Positions 23,475-31,647 of a stretch of 64,000 nucleotides of DNA are shown in pieces; positions within the stretch are counted from its first letter, which is position 1, and each line of letters opens with the position of its first letter. This stretch comes from Methylobacterium sp. 2A. Its GTDB lineage: Bacteria > Pseudomonadota > Alphaproteobacteria > Rhizobiales > Beijerinckiaceae. Made by a program: the position numbers and the translations under genes. Under the pieces are notes generated by a model. The model was not told the DNA's origin. It made no database searches and saw only the letters and a list, made by a program, of their open reading frames with translations. The DNA lies in NCBI RefSeq assembly GCF_009806555.1, contig NZ_VUOK01000040.1:211492-275491 (forward strand), read 5' to 3'.

Positions 23475-24248
23475 TTAGTCTTCGACGTTGATGCTCTGGG
23501 CTTCGCGGCCCTTCTGACCCTCGACCACGCCGAGGGTGACCTGCTGCCCCTCGGCCAGCGAATCGAGGCCGGCACGGGACAGGGCCGAGCGATGGACGAA
23601 CACGTCCTTGCCGCCGTCATTCACCGAGACGAAGCCGAAGCCCTTGGCCGGGTCGTACCACTTCACGGTGCCGGTCATCTCCACGGAGGGACCGCTGGCG
23701 AAGCGGCCACCGCCGCCGCCGCCACCACCATAGCCGCCACCGCCGCCACCATAGCCGCCGCCGGCCGCGCCGTAGCCGCCGGTGCGCGGACGGAACTCGC
23801 GGCGCGGCGCAGGTGCCTCGGCCGTGGACGTGTCGACGCTCGTGACGCTGGTGACCTGCGGGCCCTTCTGACCCTGTGCCGTGGTCACCGTCAGGCGGGT
23901 TCCCGGCATCAGATCCGCATGGCCGGCTGCCTCGACGGCGCGGATGTGAAGGAAGGCGTCGCCGCCGCCGTCACCCAGCTCGACGAAGCCGAAGCCCTTC
24001 TCCTTGTTGAACCACTTGACCGTAGCATCCCGCTCCGGCCCGGAAGCGACCGGTGCCGCGCCCCGGGACGGACCACGGTCGAACCCACCGCCGCCGCCGC
24101 CGTAGCCGCCGCCACCGCCCCCGAAACCACCACCGCCGTACCCGCCGCCGAATCCGCCGCTGGGAGGAGCCTGGTCAGGCCATCTCGGCTCGCCACTCTC
24201 GTCGAAGCCGCGCTTCTGCGGCCCTCTGAAATCACGACCACGTCCCAT
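23475..24248 (-). CDS. double cold-shock domain protein with glycine-rich linkers
   Basis: The 257-residue protein contains two cold-shock domains: ATVKWFNKEKGFGFVELGDG...AFLHIRAVE (about 75-140) and GTVKWYDPAKGFGFVSVNDG...VFVHRSAL (about 190-255). Both keep the RNP1-type KGFGFV core. The second RNP2 motif is a clear VFVH, while that of domain 1 is AFLH. Between and before them are Gly/Tyr-rich stretches (GGGYGGGGFGGG and similar), suited to RNA binding and phase-separation-like behaviour. Most cold-shock proteins are about 70 residues with one domain. The start ATG at 24248 (MGRGRDFRG) lies about 310 bases from the divergent gene, long enough for a structured leader. Confidence 0.9.
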   Translation of the reverse strand: MGRGRDFRGPQKRGFDESGEPRWPDQAPPSGGFGGGYGGGGFGGGGGGYGGGGGGFDRGPSRGAAPVASGPERDATVKWFNKEKGFGFVELGDGGGDAFLHIRAVEAAGHADLMPGTRLTVTTAQGQKGPQVTSVTSVDTSTAEAPAPRREFRPRTGGYGAAGGGYGGGGGGYGGGGGGGGRFASGPSVEMTGTVKWYDPAKGFGFVSVNDGGKDVFVHRSALSRAGLDSLAEGQQVTLGVVEGQKGREAQSINVED

Positions 24249-24561
24249 AGAAAGCTCGCAAAAACCGTCCGCCGCCCTTGTCTCGAATACCGCGTGCGCG
24301 CCATCCCAGACAGCCCACGCCCCGCACTATCATTACCCCAGGTCGCGGTAACCAAGAATAACGCCCCAGTCCTGACGCAATCGGGCCTTGACCGCAAGGA
24401 CCTTCTTGGCTCAAACGCGCCCGTTTCGTTACTTTCTTGCGGTCAACAACGCAGGCACCGCACGCTGCCCGACACAATCTTTCGCATGTGAGAGAACGTG
24501 TTAGCGAAGCGCAAACGGTCCCCGGGTAGCGTCGGTGCCGCCTCCCGCATTGCGACCGGCC
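24249..24561 (-). promoter_or_regulatory. divergent leader region of the cold-shock gene and the receiver gene
   Basis: Around 310 bases without a gene. The AT-richer part near 24.35-24.45 kb is the likeliest promoter area for both directions. Cold-shock genes commonly have long 5' leaders that fold into thermosensing structures; this length allows one, but no specific structure can be shown by eye. Confidence 0.4.
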
Positions 24562-25035
24562 ATGATCGCGACCCCGACCTTCCCCGATCTTTCGGCCCTT
24601 GTCGTCGACGAGAGCCTCTACATTCGTCGAATCGTGCGCGACATGCTGATGCGCGTCGGCATCAAGCGGGTTCTGGAGGCGCCGGACGGTGCGGAGGCGC
24701 TGGGCGTCCTGGCGGAGAGCAAGCCCGACATCAGCATCATCGACTGGGATCTGTCGATCCTGTCGGGCGAGGAGTTCATCCGCCTCGCGCGCACGCCCAC
24801 GACCTCGCCCTGCCCCACCATTCCGATCATCCTGATGCTCGCCCAGCCCCGCCGGAACGTCGTGGACCGCGCGGTGGCGCTCGGCGTCAACGAGATCATC
24901 GCCAAGCCCTTCTCACCCAAGACCCTCTGGTCGCGCCTCGACGAGGTGATCAACCGCCCCCGCCCCTACTCCCAGGTGAAAAGCCTCCTGCGTCCGATCC
25001 CGCGCCGGGCCGGAATGATGAAGGCGGTCGCCTGA
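24562..25035 (+). CDS. stand-alone response regulator receiver protein
   Basis: The 157-residue product is one receiver domain (about 10-130): acidic start VVDES (Asp16, Glu17), phosphorylation site Asp61 in SIIDWDLS, and Lys in IIAKPF near 123. There is no output domain; the C-terminal 30 residues are basic and Pro-rich. The start could be the GTG at 24535 or the ATG at 24562; I chose the ATG because the receiver begins right after it. No histidine kinase gene is nearby, so its partner is unknown. Single-domain receivers of this type often act in stress or motility networks of alphaproteobacteria. Confidence 0.85.
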   Translation: MIATPTFPDLSALVVDESLYIRRIVRDMLMRVGIKRVLEAPDGAEALGVLAESKPDISIIDWDLSILSGEEFIRLARTPTTSPCPTIPIILMLAQPRRNVVDRAVALGVNEIIAKPFSPKTLWSRLDEVINRPRPYSQVKSLLRPIPRRAGMMKAVA

Positions 25036-25146
25036 TCGCGGGCGGCGATCGGACGTTGCAGTTCCCTGCCGAGCCTGTAGGGTCATAAGTCAGTTCAGGC
25101 CGAGCACCGCGCTCCCGGCCGACCCGAAGGATCGACGGCCGCGCCG

Positions 25147-26229
25147 ATGAGGGACGAGACCGCCGCGGCCGCGCCGTCCCGAATCCAGATCGGCGCAGCG
25201 CCGCCCCAACCGCCCGGCCCGCTGACGGGCCGCGAGCGCCGTCGCCCGGCCTACGGGGCGCTGGACCTTGGCACCAACAATTGCCGCCTGCTGATCGCCG
25301 AGCCGACCTTCAGCGGTTTCCGCGTGATCGACGCGTTCTCGCGGATCGTCCGGCTCGGCGAGGGCCTCGGCACCTCCGACCGGCTGAACGAGGCCGCGAT
25401 CGAGCGCACCGTCGAGGCCCTGCGCATCTGCCGGACCAAGATGCAGGCCCGGGGCGTGCAGCGGGCCAAGGTGATCGCTACGGAAGCGTGCAGGCTCGCG
25501 GTGAACGGGGCAGATTTCGTCGAGCGTGTCCGCCGGGGCGTGGGCCTCGACCTTGAGATCGTCGATCGCCAGACCGAGGCCTATCTCGCTGTCACCGGTT
25601 GCGCGGCGCTCGCCGACCCGCTCGCCGAATCGGTCGTGATCTTCGATATCGGCGGCGGCTCCACGGAGATCGCGTGGCTCGACGGCGCGGCCGCCAACCC
25701 ATCGACTGACCCGACGCTTCGGATCCGGGCTTGGGATTCCCTCCCCGTGGGTGTCGTGACTTTGGCCGAGCGCCACGGCGGTGCCGAGGTCACCCGGCGC
25801 ATGTTCGAGGGCATGGTCGAGGAAGTGGCCGAGAAGCTCTCGCCCTTCGCGATCCGGGCAGCGGCGGCCGCGACGGCGTCGCACTTCCACCTTCTCGGCA
25901 CGTCGGGCACCGTCACGACGATCGCCGCCATGCATCTGCGGCTCGCGCGTTACGAGCGGCGACGCGTCGACGGCCTGTGGATGAACGACGCCGCCGTCAC
26001 CACCGCCATCGACGACCTGCTCGACACGCGGCTGGAACAGCGGGCCGACAATCCCTGCATCGGCCGCGACCGGGCCGACCTCGTGCTTGCCGGCTGCGCG
26101 ATCCTGGAGGCGATCCGTCGGGCCTTCCCGTCCGACCGCCTGCGGATCGCCGACCGGGGTCTGCGCGAAGGCCTGCTGATGAACATGATGCGGGAGGACG
26201 GGGTCTGGAACCGGAAGGCAGTTCGATGA
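25147..26229 (+). CDS. Ppx/GppA family phosphatase (exopolyphosphatase-like)
   Basis: Hydrolyses polyphosphate or pppGpp. The 360-residue protein has the sugar-kinase/actin-like fold: phosphate-1 motif GALDLGTNNCRLLIAEP (about 37-53), a second nucleotide motif VIFDIGGGSTEIAW (about 163-176), and LLGTSGTVTTIA near 249-260. It is shorter than the E. coli enzymes (about 500) because it lacks the C-terminal HD-like domain, which is common in alphaproteobacteria. The first 30 residues are a Pro/Ala-rich extension of low similarity. rlmE follows 40 bases later, so they form an operon with the unknown gene beyond. Confidence 0.9.
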   Translation: MRDETAAAAPSRIQIGAAPPQPPGPLTGRERRRPAYGALDLGTNNCRLLIAEPTFSGFRVIDAFSRIVRLGEGLGTSDRLNEAAIERTVEALRICRTKMQARGVQRAKVIATEACRLAVNGADFVERVRRGVGLDLEIVDRQTEAYLAVTGCAALADPLAESVVIFDIGGGSTEIAWLDGAAANPSTDPTLRIRAWDSLPVGVVTLAERHGGAEVTRRMFEGMVEEVAEKLSPFAIRAAAAATASHFHLLGTSGTVTTIAAMHLRLARYERRRVDGLWMNDAAVTTAIDDLLDTRLEQRADNPCIGRDRADLVLAGCAILEAIRRAFPSDRLRIADRGLREGLLMNMMREDGVWNRKAVR

Positions 26230-26269
26230 AGGCATTGCCGATGGCGGCATCGCCGATGAGAGCAGCACG

Positions 26270-26995
26270 ATGAGCGACCGGCGCGGTGGGGCGAGTTCCG
26301 GCGGTGGTGTGCGCGGGGAACTGAAGCAGCGGGTCAAGACCGGCCGCGGACGAACCCTGTCGCAGAAGCGCTGGCTGGAGCGTCAGCTCAACGATCCCTA
26401 CGTGGCCCGGGCCAAGCGCGAGGGCTACCGGTCCCGCGCGGCCTACAAGCTCATCGAAATCGATGAGCGCTACAAGTTGCTGCGACCCGGTCAGAGGATC
26501 GTCGACCTCGGCGCGGCACCGGGGGGCTGGTCGCAGGTCGCCGCGCGGGTGGTGGGTCCCTCCGGCAAGGTCGTCGGCATCGATCTCCTCGAGATCGAGC
26601 CGATGGCCGGTGTCGCGTTCATCACGCTGGACTTCCTCGATCCAGAAGCACCGGCCACGCTGACCGCGCTGCTCGGCGGCCCCGCCGATCTCGTGATGTC
26701 CGACATGGCGGCCAACGCGACCGGGCACAAGAAGACCGACCATCTGCGCATCATCGGCCTCGCCGAGACGGCCGCGGAATTTGCCCGCGAGGTGCTCGGG
26801 CCGGGGGGGGCCTATCTCGCCAAGGTGCTGCAGGGCGGCACCGAGGGGGCGCTGCTGAACGACCTGAAGCGCGACTTCGCCGTGGTGCGCCACGTGAAGC
26901 CGGCGGCGAGCCGGGCTGATTCGAGCGAACTCTACGTGCTGGCGACCGGCTATCGCGGGCCGCAGGGCGGCACCCGCTCCTCAGACGAGGGCTGA
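26270..26995 (+). CDS. rlmE: 23S rRNA (uridine-2'-O-)-methyltransferase RlmE (FtsJ)
   Basis: Methylates the 2'-OH of U2552 of 23S rRNA in the peptidyl-transferase A-loop. The 241-residue protein has a basic N-terminus for RNA binding and the FtsJ core: SAM motif VDLGAAPGGWSQVAA (about 79-93), and the catalytic tetrad segments RAAYKLIEID (Lys), VMSDMAAN (Asp), YLAKVLQGG (Lys) and SSELYVLAT (Glu). The N-terminal 30 residues are an extension typical of Rhizobiales homologues. It sits after ppx in the same direction, a conserved pair in alphaproteobacteria. Confidence 0.93.
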   Translation: MSDRRGGASSGGGVRGELKQRVKTGRGRTLSQKRWLERQLNDPYVARAKREGYRSRAAYKLIEIDERYKLLRPGQRIVDLGAAPGGWSQVAARVVGPSGKVVGIDLLEIEPMAGVAFITLDFLDPEAPATLTALLGGPADLVMSDMAANATGHKKTDHLRIIGLAETAAEFAREVLGPGGAYLAKVLQGGTEGALLNDLKRDFAVVRHVKPAASRADSSELYVLATGYRGPQGGTRSSDEG

Positions 26996-27006
26996 GCGCG
27001 ACCACG

Positions 27007-27759
27007 ATGCTGGCCGCCTGGGCGCTGTCGCTGCTCAATCCGGCGCCTTTGGGCCTGCGACGGCGGGGTTACGTCCGGCAGAGCGGATTGCTCCACGCCC
27101 GGTCGCGCCGCTGCCGCGCCGCCTGGGCACCGCATCTGGAGCGGGCGCGGCGCGTGATCGCCGCCGCCGCCGAGGCGACAGCGCAGCGTGGGCATGCCGT
27201 CATCCTCGGCTCCGGGCTTCTCGACGACGTGCCCCTGGACCGCCTCGCCGCTCTCTTTGCCCGCGTGACCCTGGTGGATGCGGTCCATCCCTGGCCGGCG
27301 CGATGGGCGGCCGGGCGTCACCCCAATGTCCGCTTGGTGACCGCTGAGATCAGCGCGGGCCTGACCGGGGGCTCGGCCGCGTTCTGTGCGGGGGCCGATC
27401 TGATCGTCTCAGCCAACCTGCTGTCGCAGATCCCGATCGTGCCGCTCGATGTCTATGAGGCAAGGGGCCGGGAAGCGCCGCCCGGCCTCGGTGCGCATCT
27501 GATCGAGACCCATCTTGCAGCCCTCGACGCCGTCGCACGGGGGGCTGGGCGAGTCTGCCTGATCACCGACACGGTCCAGCGTGAGGAGGTTCGCGCCGGC
27601 CGGATCACCGACAGTCTCGATCTGATGTTCGGGGTCGCCCTCCCCCCGCCGGAGGCGGCATGGGACTGGGACATCGCACCCTTCGGCGAGGTCGGCCGCG
27701 GGCACCGTCTGATCCACCGGGTCCACGCCTATCCCGATTGGCGCGCCGCTCGGGCGTGA
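27007..27759 (+). CDS. unknown protein with a possible methyltransferase-like Rossmann core
   Basis: The 250-residue protein follows rlmE by 11 bases and is probably cotranscribed with ppx-rlmE. Residues 62-95 (HAVILGSGLLDDVPLDRLA...VTLVDAVHPW) look like a beta-alpha-beta Rossmann unit with a GSGxxxD loop, and ADLIVSANLLSQIP near 135-148 resembles motif IV/V of class I methyltransferases. The typical GxGxG is replaced by GSGLLD. I do not recognise a named family. Methyl transfer to a ribosomal or other target is possible but not shown. The first 40 residues are basic and Arg-rich. Confidence 0.65.
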   Translation: MLAAWALSLLNPAPLGLRRRGYVRQSGLLHARSRRCRAAWAPHLERARRVIAAAAEATAQRGHAVILGSGLLDDVPLDRLAALFARVTLVDAVHPWPARWAAGRHPNVRLVTAEISAGLTGGSAAFCAGADLIVSANLLSQIPIVPLDVYEARGREAPPGLGAHLIETHLAALDAVARGAGRVCLITDTVQREEVRAGRITDSLDLMFGVALPPPEAAWDWDIAPFGEVGRGHRLIHRVHAYPDWRAARA

Positions 27760-27772
27760 CCACCGCGTAAGC

Positions 27773-27806
27773 GAAGGGCCGCCCCGATTGCCCGGAGCGG
27801 CCCTTC
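27773..27806. terminator. bidirectional hairpin between the unknown gene and DUF4167
   Basis: A perfect 10-base inverted repeat (GAAGGGCCGC / GCGGCCCTTC) with a 14-base loop lies between two convergent genes, 14 bases after the plus-strand stop and 28 bases after the minus-strand stop. No T-run is present, as is common in GC-rich genomes. It probably terminates both transcripts. Confidence 0.7.
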
Positions 27807-27834
27807 GACGTCACCGATCGGGATCGGTTTCGAC

Positions 27835-28953
27835 TTATTCGGTCGCTGCGTCCTCGGCGGACGTGCGGGCCTCGCCCTCCTCCGCCACGCTCTCGAAGCG
27901 CGGGCGGCGGCGCCGACGCGGCTTGGCGGCCGGAGCCTCCTCGGCAGCGGCTTCCGGCTCCGGACCCGCCGGCGGCTCGGCCGCCGGGGCGGGCCGGGCC
28001 GGGGCCATCAGGAAGGCCGGCAGGCCGGCCGGATCCTCGGCGGCGACGGGCGTCGCTTCGCGGCGGCGTTCGCGCCGGGGGGCGGATTCCGCCCGTGCAG
28101 CCTCGCTGCGGGGAGCCCGCTCCGGGCGTGCCTCCGAGCGAGGCTCCTGCCGGGTTTCTTGCCGGGTCTCTTGCCGGGCCTCCTGGCGTGGTTCCGCGCG
28201 CATGGTCTCCCCGCGCCCGTTATCGTAGCGGCCCTGATCGGCCCGGACATCCTGGCGGTTCTCCGGCCGGCTCTCTTGGCGGCTCTCTTGGCGGTTCTCC
28301 TGGAACCCCTCCTGCCGGTTGTCGCCGCGCTCCTGCCGATAGTCCGGCCGGCCGTAATCCTGACGGTCCTGCCGGTTGGCCTGCCGCTCCTGCCGGTAGT
28401 CCGGGCGCTGGTAATCCGGCCGCTGGTAATCCTGGCGCGGCTGGTCCTGCCGGCGGTAGTCCTGGCGGCCATTGTTGTCGAAGCGACGCTGGTCGCGGTT
28501 CTGGAACCGGTCCCGGTTCGGGCGTCCGTCCTGATTCAGGTCGCCGCGCGTCTCGTAGGGCTGAGGCTGCTGGCTCGGATCGCCGTCGTCGTAGCCGTTA
28601 TAGGCGTGGCCGTTCTGGGACGCGCCGTTGCCCTGACCGTCCTCGTCACCCTCGTCCAACTCGTCGTCGTAGGGTCGACTGGCATAACCGCCTGTATTGG
28701 CAGGACGAGTCTGCTCCTGAGCACCGGAGACAATCCGGAAATAGTGCTCACCGTGCTGAAAATAGTTCTCGGCAGCAACCGGATCGCCCGCCGCCAGCGC
28801 ATCGCGCGCGAGCTGGGCGTATTTGTCGGCGATGTGCTGTGCGGTGCCGCGGATTTTGACGTCGGGACCGTTGGATTCGTACGAGCGCGTCAGCGGGTTC
28901 GGACCTTTCGGCCGATTCCGGCCGCGCATCCGTCGATTCTGGTTTGGTCTCAT
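27835..28953 (-). CDS. DUF4167 protein with a long Gln/Arg/Asp/Tyr repeat region
   Basis: The 372-residue protein begins with the conserved DUF4167 domain (about 1-75: RRMRGRNRPKGPNPLTRSYE...TAQHIADKYAQLARDALAAGD), which suggests RNA binding from its basic start and its neighbours. After about residue 90 the sequence is low complexity: acidic Asp/Glu/Gly to 120, then many R-Q-D-Y and R-x-E-x-R-Q units with near-repeats such as YQRPDYQRPDYRQER, and an Ala/Pro/Glu tail ending in a basic RRRRRP patch. The repeats make the region prone to length change. In Rhizobiales it follows prmC-prfA, as here. The start ATG at 28953 is chosen over 29121 because of the family start MRPNQNRR. Confidence 0.88.
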   Translation of the reverse strand: MRPNQNRRMRGRNRPKGPNPLTRSYESNGPDVKIRGTAQHIADKYAQLARDALAAGDPVAAENYFQHGEHYFRIVSGAQEQTRPANTGGYASRPYDDELDEGDEDGQGNGASQNGHAYNGYDDGDPSQQPQPYETRGDLNQDGRPNRDRFQNRDQRRFDNNGRQDYRRQDQPRQDYQRPDYQRPDYRQERQANRQDRQDYGRPDYRQERGDNRQEGFQENRQESRQESRPENRQDVRADQGRYDNGRGETMRAEPRQEARQETRQETRQEPRSEARPERAPRSEAARAESAPRRERRREATPVAAEDPAGLPAFLMAPARPAPAAEPPAGPEPEAAAEEAPAAKPRRRRRPRFESVAEEGEARTSAEDAATE

Positions 28954-29425
28954 CGGTCTGTAATGACCCTCGTTCACGCAAACGACTGTCTTCGGAGGCG
29001 CCCGATCGGGAGTTCGAGACGCGAACCGGTCAAGCGCACCCGGCGGCGCCGCGCGTGTGGCCGCACAGCGACCGTCGCGTCTGTCTGACCATCCCTCGCA
29101 CCGCGTGCCCGGGCCAGGCACCGGAAACCAGCTGATTGTCAGGTTCGAGTGCAGTTAAACCGCCGCGCCGTCACGCGCGCTCTGGTCCAACGGTTTGGGG
29201 ATCAGCGAACCCATCGGCGACCTGTGGTCGTCACCGACCATAGCGTTGTCCGTCTTAACGAACCGTTCGCGATCTTCAAGTCAACACTAGCGTTCCCCGG
29301 CTCAGGCAACAAGCATTTTTTCGACGCGACGGCGCTCTGTCGAAGTGGGGGCCGCTCGGGCCCAAGAGAGCGCGCCTATAAGAGCGACGCGCCGCGCCTT
29401 GATTGCGGCGCGGTCGAGCCGGGAT
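28954..29425. other. non-coding gap upstream of the DUF4167 gene, with prmC terminator
   Basis: About 470 bases without a credible gene. Near the right end CCGCGCC (29392-29398) and GGCGCGG (29407-29413) form a hairpin that follows the prmC stop on the minus strand, a likely terminator without a strong T-run. The region 29.15-29.33 kb is AT-richer (CAAGCATTTTTTCGA, CTTAACGAACCG) and should contain the DUF4167 promoter. A structured RNA cannot be excluded, but no family was recognised. Confidence 0.5.
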
Positions 29426-30337
29426 CTATCGGAGCCCGGGCCTGACTTGGGGATCCCGAGAGGCTTTGGGAAGGCCGAAGCACAAGACGCGATCGTGGCC
29501 GGCCAGATCGCGGGTCAGGCCGCGATCCGTGAAGCCGGCCGCAGCGGCAAGGCCGCGGACCGCTGCCGCCTGATCGTAGCCGATCTCGAGGGCGAGCGCT
29601 CCGCCAGGAGCGAGAAGGTTCCGCATCCGGACGCCATCGAGGATGCGTCTGTAGGCATCGAGGCCGTCGGCTCCGCCGTCGAGGGCCGCCAGCGGATCGT
29701 GCATCCGCACCTCCCGATGCAGCCCAGGGATGACGTCGCGCGCGATATAGGGTGGGTTCGAGACCACGAGATCGAAAGTTCCCTGGATCGCGTCGCACCA
29801 ATCCGCCGCGGCGAAGGCCGAGCGTCTACCGAATCCGTTCGCCACGATATTGTGTCGTGCCGTTGCGAGCGCCGCCGCCGAACGGTCGAGCCCGATCCCG
29901 AAGGCGCGGGGAAGCTCGCTGAGAAGTGCCGCCAGGATGCAGCCCGAGCCGGTACCGAGGTCGAGACAGCGCAGCGGCGCGCTCCGGTCCGGTACGGTCG
30001 CGAGTGCGGCCTCGACCAGGATCTCGGTATCGGGCCGCGGGACCAGGGTCTCGGGTGCGAGCCGGATGGGCAACCCCCAGAACTCCCAGCTGCCGAGGAT
30101 GCGGGCAACCGGCTCGCCGGACAGGCGCCGAGCCAGGGCGGCATCCAGCGCGGCCGCTTCGCCATCGTCCAGGGGACGATCCCCGGCGAGGAGCAGGTCG
30201 CGGGCCTCAAGCCCGAGGATCCCGAGCAGCAGGAAGCGGGCATCGCCCACCGCTTGGCCGAGGCCGCCCGCCTCCAGCGCCGCCGTGCAATGCCGCAGGG
30301 CGGCGCGGCGGGTCAGGCCCCGGCTCGATCCCGACAT
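29426..30337 (-). CDS. prmC: peptide chain release factor N(5)-glutamine methyltransferase
   Basis: Methylates the Gln of the GGQ motif in release factors RF1 and RF2, raising termination efficiency. The protein (303 residues from this start) has an N-terminal helical domain, the SAM motif CLDLGTGSGCILAALLSELP (about 120-139) and the substrate motif VSNPPYIARD (about 190-199). I use the ATG at 30337; a GTG at 30343, two codons earlier, is equally possible. It begins 11 bases after the prfA stop on the same strand, so enzyme and substrate genes are one transcript, the conserved order. Confidence 0.95.
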   Translation of the reverse strand: MSGSSRGLTRRAALRHCTAALEAGGLGQAVGDARFLLLGILGLEARDLLLAGDRPLDDGEAAALDAALARRLSGEPVARILGSWEFWGLPIRLAPETLVPRPDTEILVEAALATVPDRSAPLRCLDLGTGSGCILAALLSELPRAFGIGLDRSAAALATARHNIVANGFGRRSAFAAADWCDAIQGTFDLVVSNPPYIARDVIPGLHREVRMHDPLAALDGGADGLDAYRRILDGVRMRNLLAPGGALALEIGYDQAAAVRGLAAAAGFTDRGLTRDLAGHDRVLCFGLPKASRDPQVRPGLR

Positions 30338-30348
30338 CGCCACGCCGC

Positions 30349-31434
30349 TCAGGCCATGCCCTCGGCCGCGAGCAGTTCGGCCTGATGCTCGGTGATGAGC
30401 GCGTCCACCACCTCGTCGAGGGCGGTCCCGGCCATCACTTCCTCGAGCTTGTAGAGGGTCAGGTTGATCCGGTGATCGGTCACGCGCCCCTGCGGGAAAT
30501 TGTAGGTGCGGATGCGCTCGCTGCGGTCGCCCGAGCCGACCTGAGCCTTGCGGTCGGCCGCCCGGGCGGAATCCTTGGCGCTCCGCTCGGCCTCGTAGAG
30601 CCGGGCGCGCAGCAGCGCCATGGCGCGGGCGCGGTTCTTGTGCTGCGACCGCTCCTCCTGAACGAACACCACGATGCCCGTCGGCAGATGGGTGATGCGG
30701 ATCGCCGATTCCGTCTTGTTCACGTGCTGGCCGCCCGCACCCTGGGCGCGCATCGTGTCGATCTTCAGATCCGCGTCGTTGACGTGGATGTCGACCTCCT
30801 CGGCCTCGGGCAGCACCGCCACGGTGGCGGCGGAGGTGTGGATCCGCCCCTGCGTCTCCGTGTCGGGCACGCGCTGCACCCGGTGGGCGCCGCTCTCGTA
30901 TTTGAGGCGCGCGAACACGCCCCGGCCCTTCACCTCGGCCACGACCTCCCGGAAGCCGCCGACCGTGCCCTCGCTCTCGGAGATGACCTCGACCCGCCAG
31001 CCCTTCGACTCGGCATATTTCGCGTACATGCGGAACAGGTCGCCGGCGAAGAGCGCCGCCTCGTCACCGCCGGTTCCGGCGCGGACTTCCAGGATGGCGC
31101 TCTTCTCGTCGGCCGCGTCCTTGGGCAGCAGCAGGAGCTGCAGGTCGCGATGCGCCGCCTCCAGCGCGGCCTGCGCCTCCGGCTTCTCCTCGGCCGCGAG
31201 CGCCCGCATCTCGGCATCGGTGCCCGGCTCGTCGATCAAAGCCTCGACGCCGGCGAGGTTCTCCAGGGAGGCCCGATAGTGGCGGATCGCCGCCACGACG
31301 GGATCGAGATCGGACAGCTCGCGCGAGAGCTGGACCACGGTGTCCGGGTCGCCCTCGCCCGAGGCGAGCTGCGCCGTGACGATATCGTGCCGCGCCAGGA
31401 TGGCGTCGAGGCGCTCGGTGGGAAAGGGGATCAT
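30349..31434 (-). CDS. prfA: peptide chain release factor 1
   Basis: RF1 recognises UAA and UAG stop codons and triggers peptide release. The 361-residue protein has the full class-1 architecture: domain 1 helical (1-100), domain 2 with the codon-recognition segment HRVQRVPDTETQGRIHT (about 195-211), and domain 3 with the catalytic GAGGQHVNKTES (about 230-241), whose Gln is the PrmC target. The tripeptide is PDT, a PxT variant of the E. coli PAT. It starts at an ATG at 31434 (MIPFPTERLDAIL). ptsP lies about 210 bases upstream on the same strand. Confidence 0.97.
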   Translation of the reverse strand: MIPFPTERLDAILARHDIVTAQLASGEGDPDTVVQLSRELSDLDPVVAAIRHYRASLENLAGVEALIDEPGTDAEMRALAAEEKPEAQAALEAAHRDLQLLLLPKDAADEKSAILEVRAGTGGDEAALFAGDLFRMYAKYAESKGWRVEVISESEGTVGGFREVVAEVKGRGVFARLKYESGAHRVQRVPDTETQGRIHTSAATVAVLPEAEEVDIHVNDADLKIDTMRAQGAGGQHVNKTESAIRITHLPTGIVVFVQEERSQHKNRARAMALLRARLYEAERSAKDSARAADRKAQVGSGDRSERIRTYNFPQGRVTDHRINLTLYKLEEVMAGTALDEVVDALITEHQAELLAAEGMA

Positions 31435-31647
31435 CGCCCGTGTTTCTAGAGCTCTGTGCGCGGCGTCCCGGTCGGGGCGCGGATCACGTCTCGGACGCGG
31501 AAAGGTGTTGGTCCGCAGGTTCGAGACCTGGCGTCCAGTTCTCCTCCACGCGTCTCCCGTTCGAGAGCGAGACCCGCGGCGCGCCGCCCGAGAGCGTCGT
31601 GGCGTTGCCGTACAACCCCGACCGGATATCCGGCAAGGGTCCAGCTT

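Noticed and set aside
28009..28860. CRISPR-like short repeats in the DUF4167 gene
   Set aside because: They are in-frame codon repeats for an Arg/Gln/Asp/Tyr tract, not equal repeats with unique spacers.
28954..29425. Possible tRNA (GGTTCGAGTGC near 29140)
   Set aside because: The T-arm-like sequence has no matching acceptor, D or anticodon arms.
31435..31647. Small gene between ptsP and prfA
   Set aside because: Frames here lack ribosome sites and resemble neither neighbour; treated as a spacer.
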